From NCBI GenBank assembly GCA_963705155.1, contig CAVPJC010000006.1, positions 1 to 64,000 of the forward strand: a stretch of 64,000 nt of DNA, written 5' to 3'. The position numbers and the translations under genes are program-made. Below are positions 1-10,444 of this stretch, piece by piece. How positions within the stretch are numbered: the first letter of the stretch is position 1; every line of letters begins with the position of its first letter. Source of the stretch: CAVPJC01 sp963705155 (GTDB lineage: Bacteria; Chloroflexota; Anaerolineae; Anaerolineales; UBA4823). The notes below the pieces were generated by a model. The model was not told the DNA's origin. It did not search any database and was given only the letters and a program-made list of their open reading frames with translations.

Positions 1-3000
1 CTTCTCGGTAGTCGACGGCACACCACCGTCGATCACCCAGCTTACGTTCACAGATCCAATCCTGGTGAATAACACCCAGACGGTGAGTGTCAATGTCACC
101 GATAACGGTGCAGTCAGCTCTGTGAGCCTGACGGTTGGCGGCGCCACCCACCCCATGACCCAGAGCGGCAGCCAGTACAGCTACGCCTGGGTCGTGACCA
201 CGATCGGGGAAATACCTTTCACCGTCACCGCCATCGACAGCGCCAACAACCCGTCTCAACTGACCGGCAGCTTTACCTCGCAGGCGCGCGAGGTGGACGT
301 GTGCACCTGGAAGGGCTGCAAGCCCGCTGCCGCGAGTTGGTCTAACGACGACAGCAACTCGAACTGCCGCATCGATCTGGAGAACGCCGGTTTTCGCGGC
401 ACCTTCTACGTCAACGGCAACTCGCCGCAGCAATGGTACACCGATTACAGCGCAGCTGGTCACGAGATTGGCGCCCACACCGTCAGTCATCCGTGCTATG
501 GCGCTTGCTGCGGTGGGGCCTGCACGCCCGAAACCATCTGGCAATGTCCGTATACCCAAACAGAGGTGGACTGCATATCGCGCCGACCGAATTCGATCCC
601 AACGTCGCCGCGATTGAAACCTCGACAGGTCAGCCGGTGCTTTCAGGCGCCTGGCCGTGTGGCTGCACCGATCCGGGGCGCATGACAGCAGCCATGTCAT
701 ACTTCCTGGGTGTGCGCGGCTATAACGACTGCGGCTGCAGCTGGGTGCAGGACAACAACGCAACCACGCCGATCATGTTCATGAACCTGAACGGCTTACA
801 CGCCTACGATCAAACCTTCATTGACCGCGCCATCACCGACGGCACATGGACGATTGTCACGTCGCATGGCTCGTGCGATGGCATCAGCTATATGGGTTCA
901 CGCCAGGATGTATTGTGGACGCCCACCGTGGGGGAGGGGTTGAAGTACATCAAAGTGCGTAACGCCGCCCAGTTCAGCAATTACAGCCGGGTAGGCCGCA
1001 CGATCACCTTCGACGCGGTGCACAATCTAACCACGTTCTCCCGGCAGCAATACAATGGCACATGCGCTTCTGCCGATCGCCTTCGACAACCCCGTGACCT
1101 TGAAGGTCCATATTCTGGATACCGATAATGTGTTGAGCGTTCTGGTGGGCGGCGTTTCTGTGCCGTATCAAATAAAGACCATGGATGGCGCCCGCTATGT
1201 GATCTTCGACACGCCACTCGATACGACCCGCCATGTGATGGTCAATCTGACTGCCCCGGCCCCAACAATTGGGTGATTACCGACAACAGCCCGGTAGAAC
1301 TCGGGCAGGCGGCCCAGGTAAGCGCAGCTGGTTACGGTCAGTGAAGGCGCGGTGGAGAGCGTCACCCTGCGGGTGCTGAACCCCGTAGCTGGCTGGACTA
1401 TCCGATGAGCCTGGTGGCATGGCACCGCGACACCTATGCTGCCAGCTTCACCCCGGGCAGCCTGGCAGACTACACTTACCAGGTGCTGGCGACCAACGAC
1501 TCAGGGGGCAGCTCTCAATCTGCCGTGCACACCCTGACGGTGGTAGACACAACCCCGCCAGCCTGGCGCTCACAGGCTCAAACACACGCCAGCATTTTGG
1601 TTGGTGAAGCGAACAGCCTGTCGGCAGAGGGTTTGGATATCGGCGGTCTGGAGTGGGCGACGCTGGCGACCAACGAGAGCGGCGTCTGGCAGGAATTTAC
1701 CTGGCCGGTCAGCGATTGGTGGGACCCGACCTGGCTCCACCGTGTTCCAATCCTGGTGACAGAGCCGGCTGGAATAGCCCGCACGGCAGAAACCGTGGAT
1801 GTGCTGGTTTCGTCAGCACAGTTTACCGGCCTGGCAAATTGCGCCGCCGAGCTGCGGGTAGCGGATGCAGCCAAGCACGAATTACCGGTTCAGGTCTATG
1901 GTGAAAGCAGCAGCGGGGGAACCCTGACCTGCCATCTGCTCTTCCAGGCCAACCTGGCAGCAAACGAGAGCCGTACCTATTACATCTACTATGGCAATCC
2001 AGCTGCCACCGCACCCGCTTACACGACCGATCTCGCCAGTTCCACCGTGGGTAATCTATTAAACGTCCACAACACCTTCCTCAATCTTGATCTTGACACC
2101 AGCAGCGGCATTGTATCCAGAGTGCAACTGCCCACGGGCACGAACACCAACCTGCCGCTGTCGACCCAGACCAATTCCTATTGGGGATGGCACCAGGTCT
2201 GTTCGTCGCTGGATGGCAATATCACGGGTAAGAATTCGTTGTGCAGCGGGGGCACGGCTCCGGCTACCGGCCTGGTATTGACCACGCTGATCGACGGGCC
2301 GATTGTCAAGGAGTTTGAATTTACCAGTCAAAAAGGCGCCGCGACCTATCGCATGACCTATCGCTTCTTTGCGAACGCGCCTTATTACCAGTATGGCCTC
2401 GCAGTCACCGGCACGACTGCGAATGTGATGAACAATTACTGGTACACCAATGGCAGCTTCTCCCGGCTGGGGGCAGGCACAGGGGGAACGCCTGCCTCGA
2501 CCTACAACACTTATGCCAGCGGTGTTGATCAAATTCGCATTGCCAGCCTGGATACAACCATCCAATTTGCAACGATCGATGGCGGCGATAATGATGGAAC
2601 GCAGTTAGGCGGAGCTGATTATCGCTTCCCATCAGCTTCAGGGCTGGACTTGTGGGTGACCACCGGAGCCAGCCAGGCCGATACAGAGCTTGTGTTGGGC
2701 CGGCTGGCAGAACCGGCGGCGGCCGTCTTGGGTTCGCAAGTTGAAGACGCACCTGAAACCCAGTACGGCTCTCCCGCCAATCTGAATTCGGCGGTGGCCT
2801 GGACACCGGCAGCGTTCCTGTGGCAGAACCCGGCAATCCCGGCTGGGACGGATGTACAGTGGCGGATCAAATTCTGTGACCTGTCTGGCAACTGCGCCTC
2901 CACCGCTGACATGACCTTTTCAGTCGCTGCGCCGAACACACCGCCGGTAGCAGTTGGCGACAGCTACACCACCGCAGAGGACGTGCCTCTGAGCGTCAGC

Positions 3001-4600
3001 GCTCCCGGTGTGCTTGCCAATGACACCGATGGCGATGCAGACCCACTGACTGCCCACCTGGTCACCGATGCAGCCCACGGCAATCTGACTCTCAACCCGG
3101 ATGGCTCGTTCAGCTATACCCCCGACCCGGGCTACTTCGGCCCAGACAGCTTCACCTACAAAGCCAATGACGGCGCGGCGGATTCCAACGAAGCTGCCGT
3201 TTCCATCACCGTCAACGAAAGCACGCCGCCACCCATCCTGCCCGCCAGTTTCTACGGTGCGGCGCATTTCAACGATCACGCCCCCACTGCCGGCGATCTC
3301 GTCCTTGCCAGCCTGCCCGGCGTCGCCTTCTCAACCCCGCTTGTCGTGCAGCCCGATCTCTCCCTGACCTATGCCATCGACCTGCCCGGCGACCTGCCCG
3401 ACACCCCCGAAATTGAAGGCGGCGTCGAAGGCAGTCCCATCACCTTCTCGATCAACTGCCGCCTCGTCGCTGCCGCCGTCTGGCACTCCGGCACCAACTC
3501 CCGCCTCGACTTTCACCCGCCTGCCGCTGCCCTGGCCCTGGCTGCCGAGCCCGCCAATGAAGGCGCCCCTTTCACGCTCTCGGCTGCCGCCTCCACAGAC
3601 TGGGGCGGTGACATCGCCTCCTTCGCCTTCGATTGTGACGGCGACAGCACCTTCGAGCTCGGCCCGCAGGCAGGCTCATCCGCCACCTGTCCCGCTCTCG
3701 ACGATGGTCCCCACACCGTTGGCGTCTCCCTGCTGGATGCCCAGGGCGGCTCCGGCTCCACCACCCTCGACTTCACCGCCGCCGATGTCGCCCCAACCGC
3801 CAACGCAGGCGGCCCTTACTCCGGCATCGCCGGTCAGCCGCTCACTCTCAGCGGCTCCTTCACCTGCCCGTCCACCGACTCCTGCACCTCCGCCTGGGAC
3901 CTGGATGGCGACGGCAGCTTCGGCGAGACCGGCGAGACCGGCCTCACCCCTTCCTTCACCTGGAACATCTCCTACGACTACATCGTCTCCCTGCGGGTCA
4001 GCGATGATGACGGCAACTCCATCATCAGCGACGCTTCCGTTCACATCGCCTACGCCACCCACTCCATCGTTCTGCTCCAGGGCTGGAACCTGGTCTCCTT
4101 CTCCCTCATCCCTCCCAGCGACACCCCCACCCTGGCCCTCGCCAGCCTGGGCTCCGCCTATGACCTGGTCTACGCCTGGGACGCCCTCACCCAATCCTGG
4201 CGCAAGCTCGACCGCACCGCTCCCCCTTACGCCAGCAACCTCACCCATCTCGATCACAAAATGGGCTTCTGGATCCACCTGCTCCAACCCGCTACCCTGG
4301 CTATCCAGGGGGATGTGCCCACCTCCACATCCATCGCTCTGCACCCCGGCTGGAACCTGGCGGGCTACCCCGGCAGCCTCACGCCGCAATCTGCCCGGCG
4401 CACTGTCAGATTACGGCGTGGGCACGAATTTCTCGCTGGTCTACGCCTTCCAGGCTGCAGACCTCGCCAACCAATGGAAGCTTTTCGACCTGACCATCCA
4501 CCCTTCCTATGCCAACGACCTGACCGCCCTCTCCGCCGGTTGGGGCTATTGGGTCAAGGCTACTGCCAGCTCCACCTGGGCCGTGCCTTACTTACCTTGA
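1..4600 (+). CDS. Large multidomain surface protein with polysaccharide-deacetylase domain (5' partial, frameshifted)
   Basis: One long secreted protein whose reading frame is broken several times; its start lies before the window. In order it carries an Ig-like segment (about 60-290), a NodB-type deacetylase domain (about 290-960) with an NDD acidic motif and the zinc motif HTVSH, a second Ig-like segment (1265-1545), a DUF2341-like segment ending in YYIYYGNP (about 1720-2030), a cadherin-like repeat rich in DGD/NDG motifs (2935-3210), an FYG/LPGDLP module (3240-3520), two PKD-like domains (3525-4050) and a C-terminal pair of GWNLV modules (4075-4600). Frame changes are needed near 580, 1050-1080, 1265-1400 and 4395; after the last, translation continues in another frame to the TGA at 4598-4600. 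NodB domains remove acetyl groups from cell-wall or extracellular glycans; the rest looks like binding and spacer domains. Either sequencing indels or a decaying gene. Confidence 0.7.
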
Positions 4601-4615
4601 TCGCACCTGATTATC

Positions 4616-4645
4616 CCTGGAGAGCGCAAATGTGCGCTCTCCAGG
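4616..4645 (+). terminator. Perfect inverted repeat between surface-protein genes
   Basis: A 13-bp perfect stem (CCTGGAGAGCGCA and its complement) with a 4-base loop, placed 15 bases after the stop of the upstream gene. No U-tract follows, so it may be a transcript-end or mRNA-stabilising hairpin rather than a classical intrinsic terminator. Confidence 0.5.
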
Positions 4646-4662
4646 ACATCTGAATAAGGGTA

Positions 4663-5499
4663 ATGGTGTTAAGAATTATAAAATACCTGGCTCTGCTCAT
4701 CATGATACTCCTGACAGCTTTGCTCCTTCCATCTCCAGTCAAAGCTGTGCCATCCTTACCATCCAGTTTTTACGGTCTGGTCAAGCTGGATGGCGAAAAT
4801 GTACCGGAGGGGACTGTTGTGCGCGCCTTGATCAACGGCATCCCGTACGCCGAGACCAATTCCATGATCTATCAGGGCAACTCGGTTTACAGCCTGGATA
4901 TTCCTGCAGACGATCTCTCTACACCGGTAAAGGAAGGCGGTATTGAGGGGGAGACGGTGACTTTTCTCGTGGCCGAATTTCCAGCCAGTCCGAACGCTGA
5001 TTGGCACAGCGGGGTAAACATGGAATTGAATTTATCCGCGAGCACAGCCCCGGGGCAGCCGACAGCCACATCTGCATCACCGTCAGGGTCGCTGACTGCA
5101 ACGCAGGCTGCGACGTCCGTTCGAAGCGTCGCACCCACCCGCACACCTCGGACTCAAACTGCCATCCCGGGCGCATCGCAACAGGTTTCGACCCCGGCGC
5201 AGGCAACACCGGCAGTTGAAATCTCGACTGCGACATTCGTCCAGCCGACCGCGACAGGTGTTCAAATGACCGCTCCGCCTCCACCGGCCAGCACGGCTGT
5301 CAGGCAGATCTTCATGACGCCATTCCCCACACTCCCACCGGCACAGGCTTCACCGGCGCCCCTACCTGAAGTGGAGGCGGAAAATCCCAATCCCGGCAGC
5401 CAGCTTTTTTTAGCGCCGGCGATTTTGGTCATGGCAGCTCTCCTGGTATGGACATTTCGTAAGCGATCTCGACAAAAGGATGATATCAATGAGAAATAA
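4663..5499 (+). CDS. Membrane-anchored surface protein with FYG module and Pro/Thr stalk
   Basis: A 278-residue exported protein of unknown function. It has an N-terminal signal peptide (about 1-28), then a ~95-residue module starting LPSSFYG and containing SLDIPADD and WHSGVN (about 30-128). A long Pro/Thr/Ala-rich stalk follows (130-240), then a C-terminal membrane helix (LFLAPAILVMAALLVW) with a basic tail KKR/RKRSRQK that should stay in the cytoplasm. The module therefore probably sits on the outer face, held off the membrane by the stalk. The same module occurs in the proteins on both sides. Other start codons are possible within the first few codons. It overlaps the next gene by 11 bases, which suggests co-transcription. 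Confidence 0.75.
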   Translation: MVLRIIKYLALLIMILLTALLLPSPVKAVPSLPSSFYGLVKLDGENVPEGTVVRALINGIPYAETNSMIYQGNSVYSLDIPADDLSTPVKEGGIEGETVTFLVAEFPASPNADWHSGVNMELNLSASTAPGQPTATSASPSGSLTATQAATSVRSVAPTRTPRTQTAIPGASQQVSTPAQATPAVEISTATFVQPTATGVQMTAPPPPASTAVRQIFMTPFPTLPPAQASPAPLPEVEAENPNPGSQLFLAPAILVMAALLVWTFRKRSRQKDDINEK

Positions 5500-5899
5500 T
5501 CTATGGAAGATGCTTGGATTGGTAATCTTATCCCTGGCATTGAGCGGTTATCAAAATGTACCACCCCTGCCCTACAGCATTTATGGACGTGCGATGGTGA
5601 ATGGCGCTGACGCTTCCGCCGGGAGTTTGATAACCGCATGGATCGGGGGCATTAAATATGCCGAAACCAGGTCCTTCGATTATGAAGGGCAAACCGTTTT
5701 CAGCCTGGATGTTCCCGGGGATGACCCCGACACTGCTGCTAAAGAAGGGGGTTTGCCTGGAGAGGAAGTCGTTTTCAAAATCGCCAACTTGCCAGCCAGT
5801 CCGGCAGGCATCTGGCAAAGCGGCACGAACTCGAATGTTGACCTTTCTGCCGAAGGCAGCTTTATTTACCTGCCAGTTTTAATGCACACCGGACAATAA
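5489..5899 (+). CDS. Small secreted protein consisting of one FYG module
   Basis: A 136-residue protein with a short hydrophobic N-terminal signal (MRNNLWKMLGLVILSLALSG) followed by a single copy of the shared module (LPYSIYG at the start, SLDVPGDDP in the middle, WQSGTN near the end). I chose the ATG at 5489 rather than the in-frame ATG at 5480 because AAAGGA lies 8 bases before it. It overlaps the end of the upstream gene. It has no C-terminal anchor, so it may be released or attach to a partner. Function unknown. Confidence 0.7.
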   Translation: MRNNLWKMLGLVILSLALSGYQNVPPLPYSIYGRAMVNGADASAGSLITAWIGGIKYAETRSFDYEGQTVFSLDVPGDDPDTAAKEGGLPGEEVVFKIANLPASPAGIWQSGTNSNVDLSAEGSFIYLPVLMHTGQ

Positions 5900-5900
5900 T

Positions 5901-5918
5901 CGTCCAAACTTTTGGACG
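5901..5918 (+). other. Short perfect intercistronic hairpin
   Basis: CGTCCAAA-CT-TTTGGACG, 8-bp arms directly after the stop of the small FYG protein and about 50 bases before the next start. No T-run follows. Confidence 0.35.
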
Positions 5919-5966
5919 GATCGTCATGTATACTTATCACATCATTAAGAAATGGAGAACAACGCG

Positions 5967-7367
5967 ATGAAAAAATCTTACTGGATGACTGCAATTCTTA
6001 TCCTGAGCTTGATCCTGTTTTACCTGCCTGCTGAAGCGAGTAGACTTCTTGTTCCACCAACGCCCTCCAGTTTTTACGGCTCAGCTCTGGTGAACGGGTA
6101 TTCAATTCCGTTGGGCACCGAAGTCAGCGCCTGGATTAACGGGGTGAAATACGCGTTCACACCATCCATCGAATATAACGGATTATCGGTTTATTCAATG
6201 GACGTTCCAGGGGACGACCCGGAAACCTTTGATATTAAGGAAGGAGGTGTAGCCGGGGATATTGTTACCTTTCAGATCGGCGGTGTAACCGCCAACCCAA
6301 CTGCCCCGTGGAGATCGGGGGTTAACTTTCCGCTTAATTTGACGGTAACGCCAGCAACGGTTTTTGTGGACGGCAGTTATAACTCCGGCACAGGCGGGTG
6401 GGGGGTGGATCATGTGGCCTCGATACAGTCTGCAATCGATTTTGTCGCCGCCGGGGGAACAGTTCAGGTAACCACAGGTTCTTATCCAGAGAGTCTTACC
6501 GTAACAAAAAACCTCATTCTGCTCGGTGTTGGTCTCCCAACAATTAATCCTCCATCCGGCGACGCGCTCCAATGCATCACCGGCAATCTCACGATCAAAG
6601 GATTTAATATTCAGGCGTCTGGCGTCGCCTTCAATGTGGGGGTTTCCTGCAATCTGATGGGGTACGCCAACAACATTTCCGGGTTCACCCTGGGTGTGAC
6701 CAACTCAGGCGGGGCTTTTATCGGACGCCACAACTGGTGGGGCAGTAAACACCCGACGACTGTCAACAACATCGATGCTGAGATTCACAGGCTCGGTTCG
6801 CCGGTTGTTACCTGGTCCGAGGGCGCCGGTGCAGCAACTCTGGGTGCAGCCCGCATGACCGGTATTACCGGGGCAACCGGAACTGCGGTGATTGTCAATC
6901 ATGGCAACGATGCGCCTTTTGTGACTCCCACACAAACCATGTGTTCAGATTATTTTGACTTCTTCACCATCGCTGGCACTGGAAACTGGGATCTCTCGCT
7001 GCCAGTCAATACCGGACCGGTAGGATGTGCAGCAACCTATGCCAGCAAGAAAGTCGCCTATGTCCCCAGCATTGCCGCCTGCACCAATCCAGCGGGGTGT
7101 TGGATTGCCTATCCAAGTGATTTCATCCGTACGGACCCCGGTGATATTCTGAGCATGCTATCCGTTCCATCTGCCGCGCTGGAAGGCACACCCTTTGTAG
7201 CCGGGAGTACAACCGGAACCGGACCCACAGCGCTAAACTTGATATCCCTCAAAGCAACCTCTGGCGGTAAACCTGCTTATGGATTAATCGTATTCAGCCT
7301 CCTGCTCACCCTTGGCCTGGCTTTGATAGCGGCGCGTAAATGGCTGCACATCCACCAGCCTGGCTGA
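5967..7367 (+). CDS. Membrane-anchored surface protein: FYG module plus beta-helix-like region
   Basis: A 466-residue exported protein. The start at 5967 is favoured over an in-frame ATG at 5952 because GGAG lies 9 bases upstream. Visible parts are a signal peptide (1-26), the FYG module (about 33-130; SMDVPGDDP), and a segment resembling right-handed beta-helix/pectate-lyase-type repeats (about 135-260: SIQSAIDFVAAGGTV, then repeated I/L-x-G patterns and NWWG). After this comes a further beta-rich region, and a C-terminal membrane helix (about 441-458) ending in a basic tail. The beta-helix part suggests binding or cleaving of polysaccharide, but no catalytic residues could be assigned. Last gene of the surface-protein cluster. 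Confidence 0.7.
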   Translation: MKKSYWMTAILILSLILFYLPAEASRLLVPPTPSSFYGSALVNGYSIPLGTEVSAWINGVKYAFTPSIEYNGLSVYSMDVPGDDPETFDIKEGGVAGDIVTFQIGGVTANPTAPWRSGVNFPLNLTVTPATVFVDGSYNSGTGGWGVDHVASIQSAIDFVAAGGTVQVTTGSYPESLTVTKNLILLGVGLPTINPPSGDALQCITGNLTIKGFNIQASGVAFNVGVSCNLMGYANNISGFTLGVTNSGGAFIGRHNWWGSKHPTTVNNIDAEIHRLGSPVVTWSEGAGAATLGAARMTGITGATGTAVIVNHGNDAPFVTPTQTMCSDYFDFFTIAGTGNWDLSLPVNTGPVGCAATYASKKVAYVPSIAACTNPAGCWIAYPSDFIRTDPGDILSMLSVPSAALEGTPFVAGSTTGTGPTALNLISLKATSGGKPAYGLIVFSLLLTLGLALIAARKWLHIHQPG

Positions 7368-7441
7368 GATCCATAACCGAGGCTGGATTAGCGGTATGGG
7401 AGGTACGAAAATAAAGTTGTAGGGGATTTGGGAGATGGGCG

Positions 7442-8514
7442 ATGACCGGTAAAATCCGCATTCTCGTAGCCGGCTGTGGACACATGGGCAGCTCGCACGC
7501 CCGGGCTTACGCCAAGACGGAGGATTTTGAGATCGCCGGTCTGGTCAGCCGGGGCAGGGCACGCGTGGACCGCTGGCAGCCGAGCTGGGCGGCGTGCCGC
7601 AATTTGATAATTTTGAGCGGGCGCTGCAAACCACGCGGCCCGATGCCGTTTGCATCGCCACGTATCCCGATACGCATGCCGATTTTTGCCTCAAAGCCCT
7701 GGATGCCGGCTGCCACGTCTTTGTCGAAAAACCGCTGGCTGAGACGATTGAACAGGCTCAGGCTGTGGTGCAAAAGGCCCGCGCAGCCAATCGCAAGGTG
7801 GTGGTGGGCTACATCTTACGGGTGCACCCCGCCTGGCAGGAGTTCATCCGCATCGCCCAAACCCTCGGAAAACCACTGGTGATGCGCATGAACCTTAACC
7901 AGCAGAGCAGCGGCGAAGCCTGGCAGGTGCATAAAAACTTGATGGACAGCATATCCCCCATTGTGGACTGCGGCGTGCATTACGTCGACGTGATGTGCCA
8001 GATGACCGGCGCTGCGCCCATCCGGGTGCACGCCATTGGCGCCCGCCTGACAGACGAAGTCAAGCCCGGCATGTACAACTACGGCCAATTGCAGGTGGTC
8101 TTCTCAGACGGGTCCGTTGGATGGTACGAAGCCGGGTGGGGGCCGATGATGAGCGAGACGGCTTTCTTTGTCAAAGATGTGGCCGGCCCGCGCGGCTGTG
8201 TCAGCATGGGCAGCCCGCAAGAGATGGGCGGCTCGGCGGATATTAATCAACATACCCGCACCAACCGCCTGCGCCTGCACCACTCCAGCACCGGCAGTGA
8301 CGGCAGATTCCTCCAGCCGGATGAAATCATCGCCACGTCAGACGAACCCGACCACCAGAATCTGTGTGATCGTGAGCAGGCCTACTTCTTGAAAGCGATC
8401 CGGGATGACCTGGACCTGAGCGATCACCTCAAGGATGCCGTCAACAGTCTGCGCATCGTTCTGGCAGCCGACCATTCGGTGCGCACGGGGCAGGTTGTTG
8501 ACCTGTTGGGTTGA
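7442..8514 (+). CDS. Gfo/Idh/MocA-family oxidoreductase (frameshifted)
   Basis: NAD(P)-dependent sugar or cyclitol dehydrogenase family. The N-terminal Rossmann fold is visible (RILVAGCGHMGSSHA), followed after a frame change near 7560-7575 by the family motif GCHVFVEKPLA and the C-terminal alpha/beta domain with CGVHYVDVM, a typical substrate/catalytic His region. The total length needs one added base to be a multiple of three (358 codons), the usual size for the family. It converges with the URO-D gene that ends 5 bases away. Substrate unknown; the neighbourhood points to sugar or sugar-acid metabolism. Confidence 0.8.
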
Positions 8515-8518
8515 CCAT

Positions 8519-9667
8519 TCACGACCGGTAAACCCCGAATTCCCTGACCGCTTCGCTCATCGCGATGATATTCTCAGGCGGCACGTCCGACTGGATGTTG
8601 TGAACCGAGGCAGCCACAAACCCGCCGCCCGGTGCAAATTGCCGGATGCGCAGTTTGACCTCTTCCCGGACCTCATCGGGGGTTCCATTGGGCAGTACCG
8701 ATTGCGTATCGATGCCTCCCCAGAAGGAAAGCCGGTCGCCATAAACTGCTTTCACCGCGGCAGGGTCCTGAAAAGCAGCCACCTGCACAGGATTGAGCGC
8801 CTCGACCCCTGCATCAATTAAATCGTCCAGCAGTTTGACCACGTTGCCGCAGGAGTGAAAAAAAATTTTTGCGTCTGTGTATTGCTTGATCAATGAAAAA
8901 TATCGCTTGTGATACGGCTTGATCAACTTGCGGTAGGTCGCGGGAGACATCATCAGTGAGCTCTGCGTTGCGAGATCATCCGAAGTTCGAATTGCAGTTA
9001 AATAGGGACCGGTGATCTCCAGAAAGCGCCGGGTGACTGCCGCATTGATGTTTGCAAATTTCTCCATTAACGCGGTAATAAAATCGGGATCGGCCAGCAA
9101 AGAGTAGAGCGCCCTTTCAAAACCGAGCAGCAAAAACACAGGCTCCCAGTGATTTTTATAGCCGCAATCACCCAGGATGGCATATGGAGTGTGCTCGTAT
9201 AAATGCTTTACTTCTTCCTCCAGCCCGTCATAGCGTCCGGGGTCGTCCGGATCGGGCCACGGGTAGGAATCAAGATCACCAATGGATGCATTTGCCAGAG
9301 GATAGGTAAGCTGCTCCCAGTAGAAACCGGTCTCATTGTGCGCCTGCCGCCATTTGATCCCCAGCTCGTCAATAAACGTCCCCGGTTCTGATGGGGGCCG
9401 TTTCCAGTTGCGGGGCGCCCTCAGGGTGATGGGACGGACATCGCTGCCCAGGTTTACCAGGGTTTTTTCATCCAGGCGCGCCACCCGGAAAGCGTAGCTC
9501 AGGTAGCCCGCATCGACTTTCGGGTTCCCATAGTAATCCTGGAGATTTTCAAAAGCCTCCACCACCAGGCTTGTGCTCTGCCCGCCGCCAATGTCGAGAG
9601 GCACCCGATCGGGTTCGATATGGTTGAGGGCCGCGGTCACGCGTTCACGGGGCGTCATTTCAAACAT
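8519..9667 (-). CDS. URO-D/MtaA-type methyltransferase homologue
   Basis: A 382-residue member of the uroporphyrinogen-decarboxylase superfamily, of the branch that includes corrinoid:CoM and other zinc-dependent methyltransferases rather than HemE. It opens with MTPRERVTAALNHIEPDRVP, the signature shared by its paralogues here. Putative zinc ligands are H271-x-C273 (FFHSCGNV) and H356 in SVHNIQ. The start at 9667 is preferred over an in-frame start at 9691 because AAAGGA sits 8 bases upstream. It is the last gene of an operon running E2, E1-alpha, E1-beta, VOC, GntR and this gene. The methyl donor and acceptor are unknown. Confidence 0.8.
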   Translation of the reverse strand: MFEMTPRERVTAALNHIEPDRVPLDIGGGQSTSLVVEAFENLQDYYGNPKVDAGYLSYAFRVARLDEKTLVNLGSDVRPITLRAPRNWKRPPSEPGTFIDELGIKWRQAHNETGFYWEQLTYPLANASIGDLDSYPWPDPDDPGRYDGLEEEVKHLYEHTPYAILGDCGYKNHWEPVFLLLGFERALYSLLADPDFITALMEKFANINAAVTRRFLEITGPYLTAIRTSDDLATQSSLMMSPATYRKLIKPYHKRYFSLIKQYTDAKIFFHSCGNVVKLLDDLIDAGVEALNPVQVAAFQDPAAVKAVYGDRLSFWGGIDTQSVLPNGTPDEVREEVKLRIRQFAPGGGFVAASVHNIQSDVPPENIIAMSEAVREFGVYRS

Positions 9668-9731
9668 GCCTGCCATCCTTTCATTCTGCAATCTTCACAT
9701 CGCATGCAATCCATGATCTGCTGCCGGTTGG

Positions 9732-10436
9732 TTATTCCTTTTCAGGCACAGAATTTAACAGGTATCCACTGATGCTGGTTTTTACATCCAGGATATGCTG
9801 CAGCATCAAATTCCTGGCTTGATCCGGATCCCGGCTCTGGATGGCATAGGCAATCAAAAAATGATAATGGACCGAATGTCCCTGATCGCCGATAATTCGA
9901 AGCGTTCGCCGGCGGCTGTCTAACAACAGATTATCTACAGAGCGCATCATCCGGTTCAACACCGGATTTTGCGCCGCATCCAGTAGCAGCCGGTGAAAAC
10001 CGAATTCCGATTGAATGGCGTCTCCAGAGCGGCGCACCTGTTGTTCCTGCTCGATGGCGGCTTTTTTCAGCATTTGAATCTGGTCATCTGTCGCTCGCAG
10101 GGCGGCCAGAGCTGCCGCTTCGGGTTCGAAGATCTTTCTTACCTCCAGGATGTGAAGCAGGATGCTGTCTTCAATCAGAGCCAGTGTTTCCAACGGATCA
10201 TCCGCCAGGCGCGCATCTTCGGCTACAAACATGCCCTGCCCCTGGTGGACGCGCACCAGGCCCAGGTTCCCCAAAACGCGGATCCCTTCGCGTACGGTCG
10301 ATACCCCCACCCCGACGTCTTTGGCCAATTCGCTGACGCTTGGCAGCCTTTGCCCTGGCTTAAAGACGCCGTTGGTGATCCGCTCTTTGACGTAATCGAT
10401 CACGGTCTCGTAAAGTAAGATCCCTTTTTGTGCCAT
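9732..10436 (-). CDS. GntR/FadR-family transcriptional regulator (FCD domain)
   Basis: A 234-residue regulator. The N-terminal winged helix (about 1-75) has the GntR pattern (VKERITNGVFKPGQRLPS, then TVREGIRVLGNLGLV), and the C-terminal all-helical FCD domain (about 85-225) carries the Asp/His-type metal or ligand pocket residues (ALRATDDQ, EFHRLL-like EFGFHRLL, HYHFLIAYA). FCD regulators usually sense small organic acids. It sits inside the first E1/E2 operon, 8 bases after the VOC gene, so it probably controls that operon in response to a pathway acid. Confidence 0.88.
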   Translation of the reverse strand: MAQKGILLYETVIDYVKERITNGVFKPGQRLPSVSELAKDVGVGVSTVREGIRVLGNLGLVRVHQGQGMFVAEDARLADDPLETLALIEDSILLHILEVRKIFEPEAAALAALRATDDQIQMLKKAAIEQEQQVRRSGDAIQSEFGFHRLLLDAAQNPVLNRMMRSVDNLLLDSRRRTLRIIGDQGHSVHYHFLIAYAIQSRDPDQARNLMLQHILDVKTSISGYLLNSVPEKE

Positions 10437-10444
10437 CGGAATAG

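Noticed and set aside
2059..2565. Minus-strand 168-residue open frame within the surface protein
   Set aside because: No ribosome-binding site, no recognisable domain, fully covered by a domain-bearing plus-strand frame.
3371..4389. Long open frames on both strands over the PKD-like region (409 and 237 residues)
   Set aside because: They are Pro/Ser- or Gly/Val-rich shadows created by the GC-rich coding frame. Only the last ~70 codons of the first one, after the frame change near 4395, are real.
8519..9667. Uroporphyrinogen decarboxylase (hemE) as the function of the URO-D proteins
   Set aside because: There are many divergent copies, no haem genes nearby, and a His-x-Cys metal motif typical of the methyltransferase branch; the Arg-rich HemE signature was not seen.
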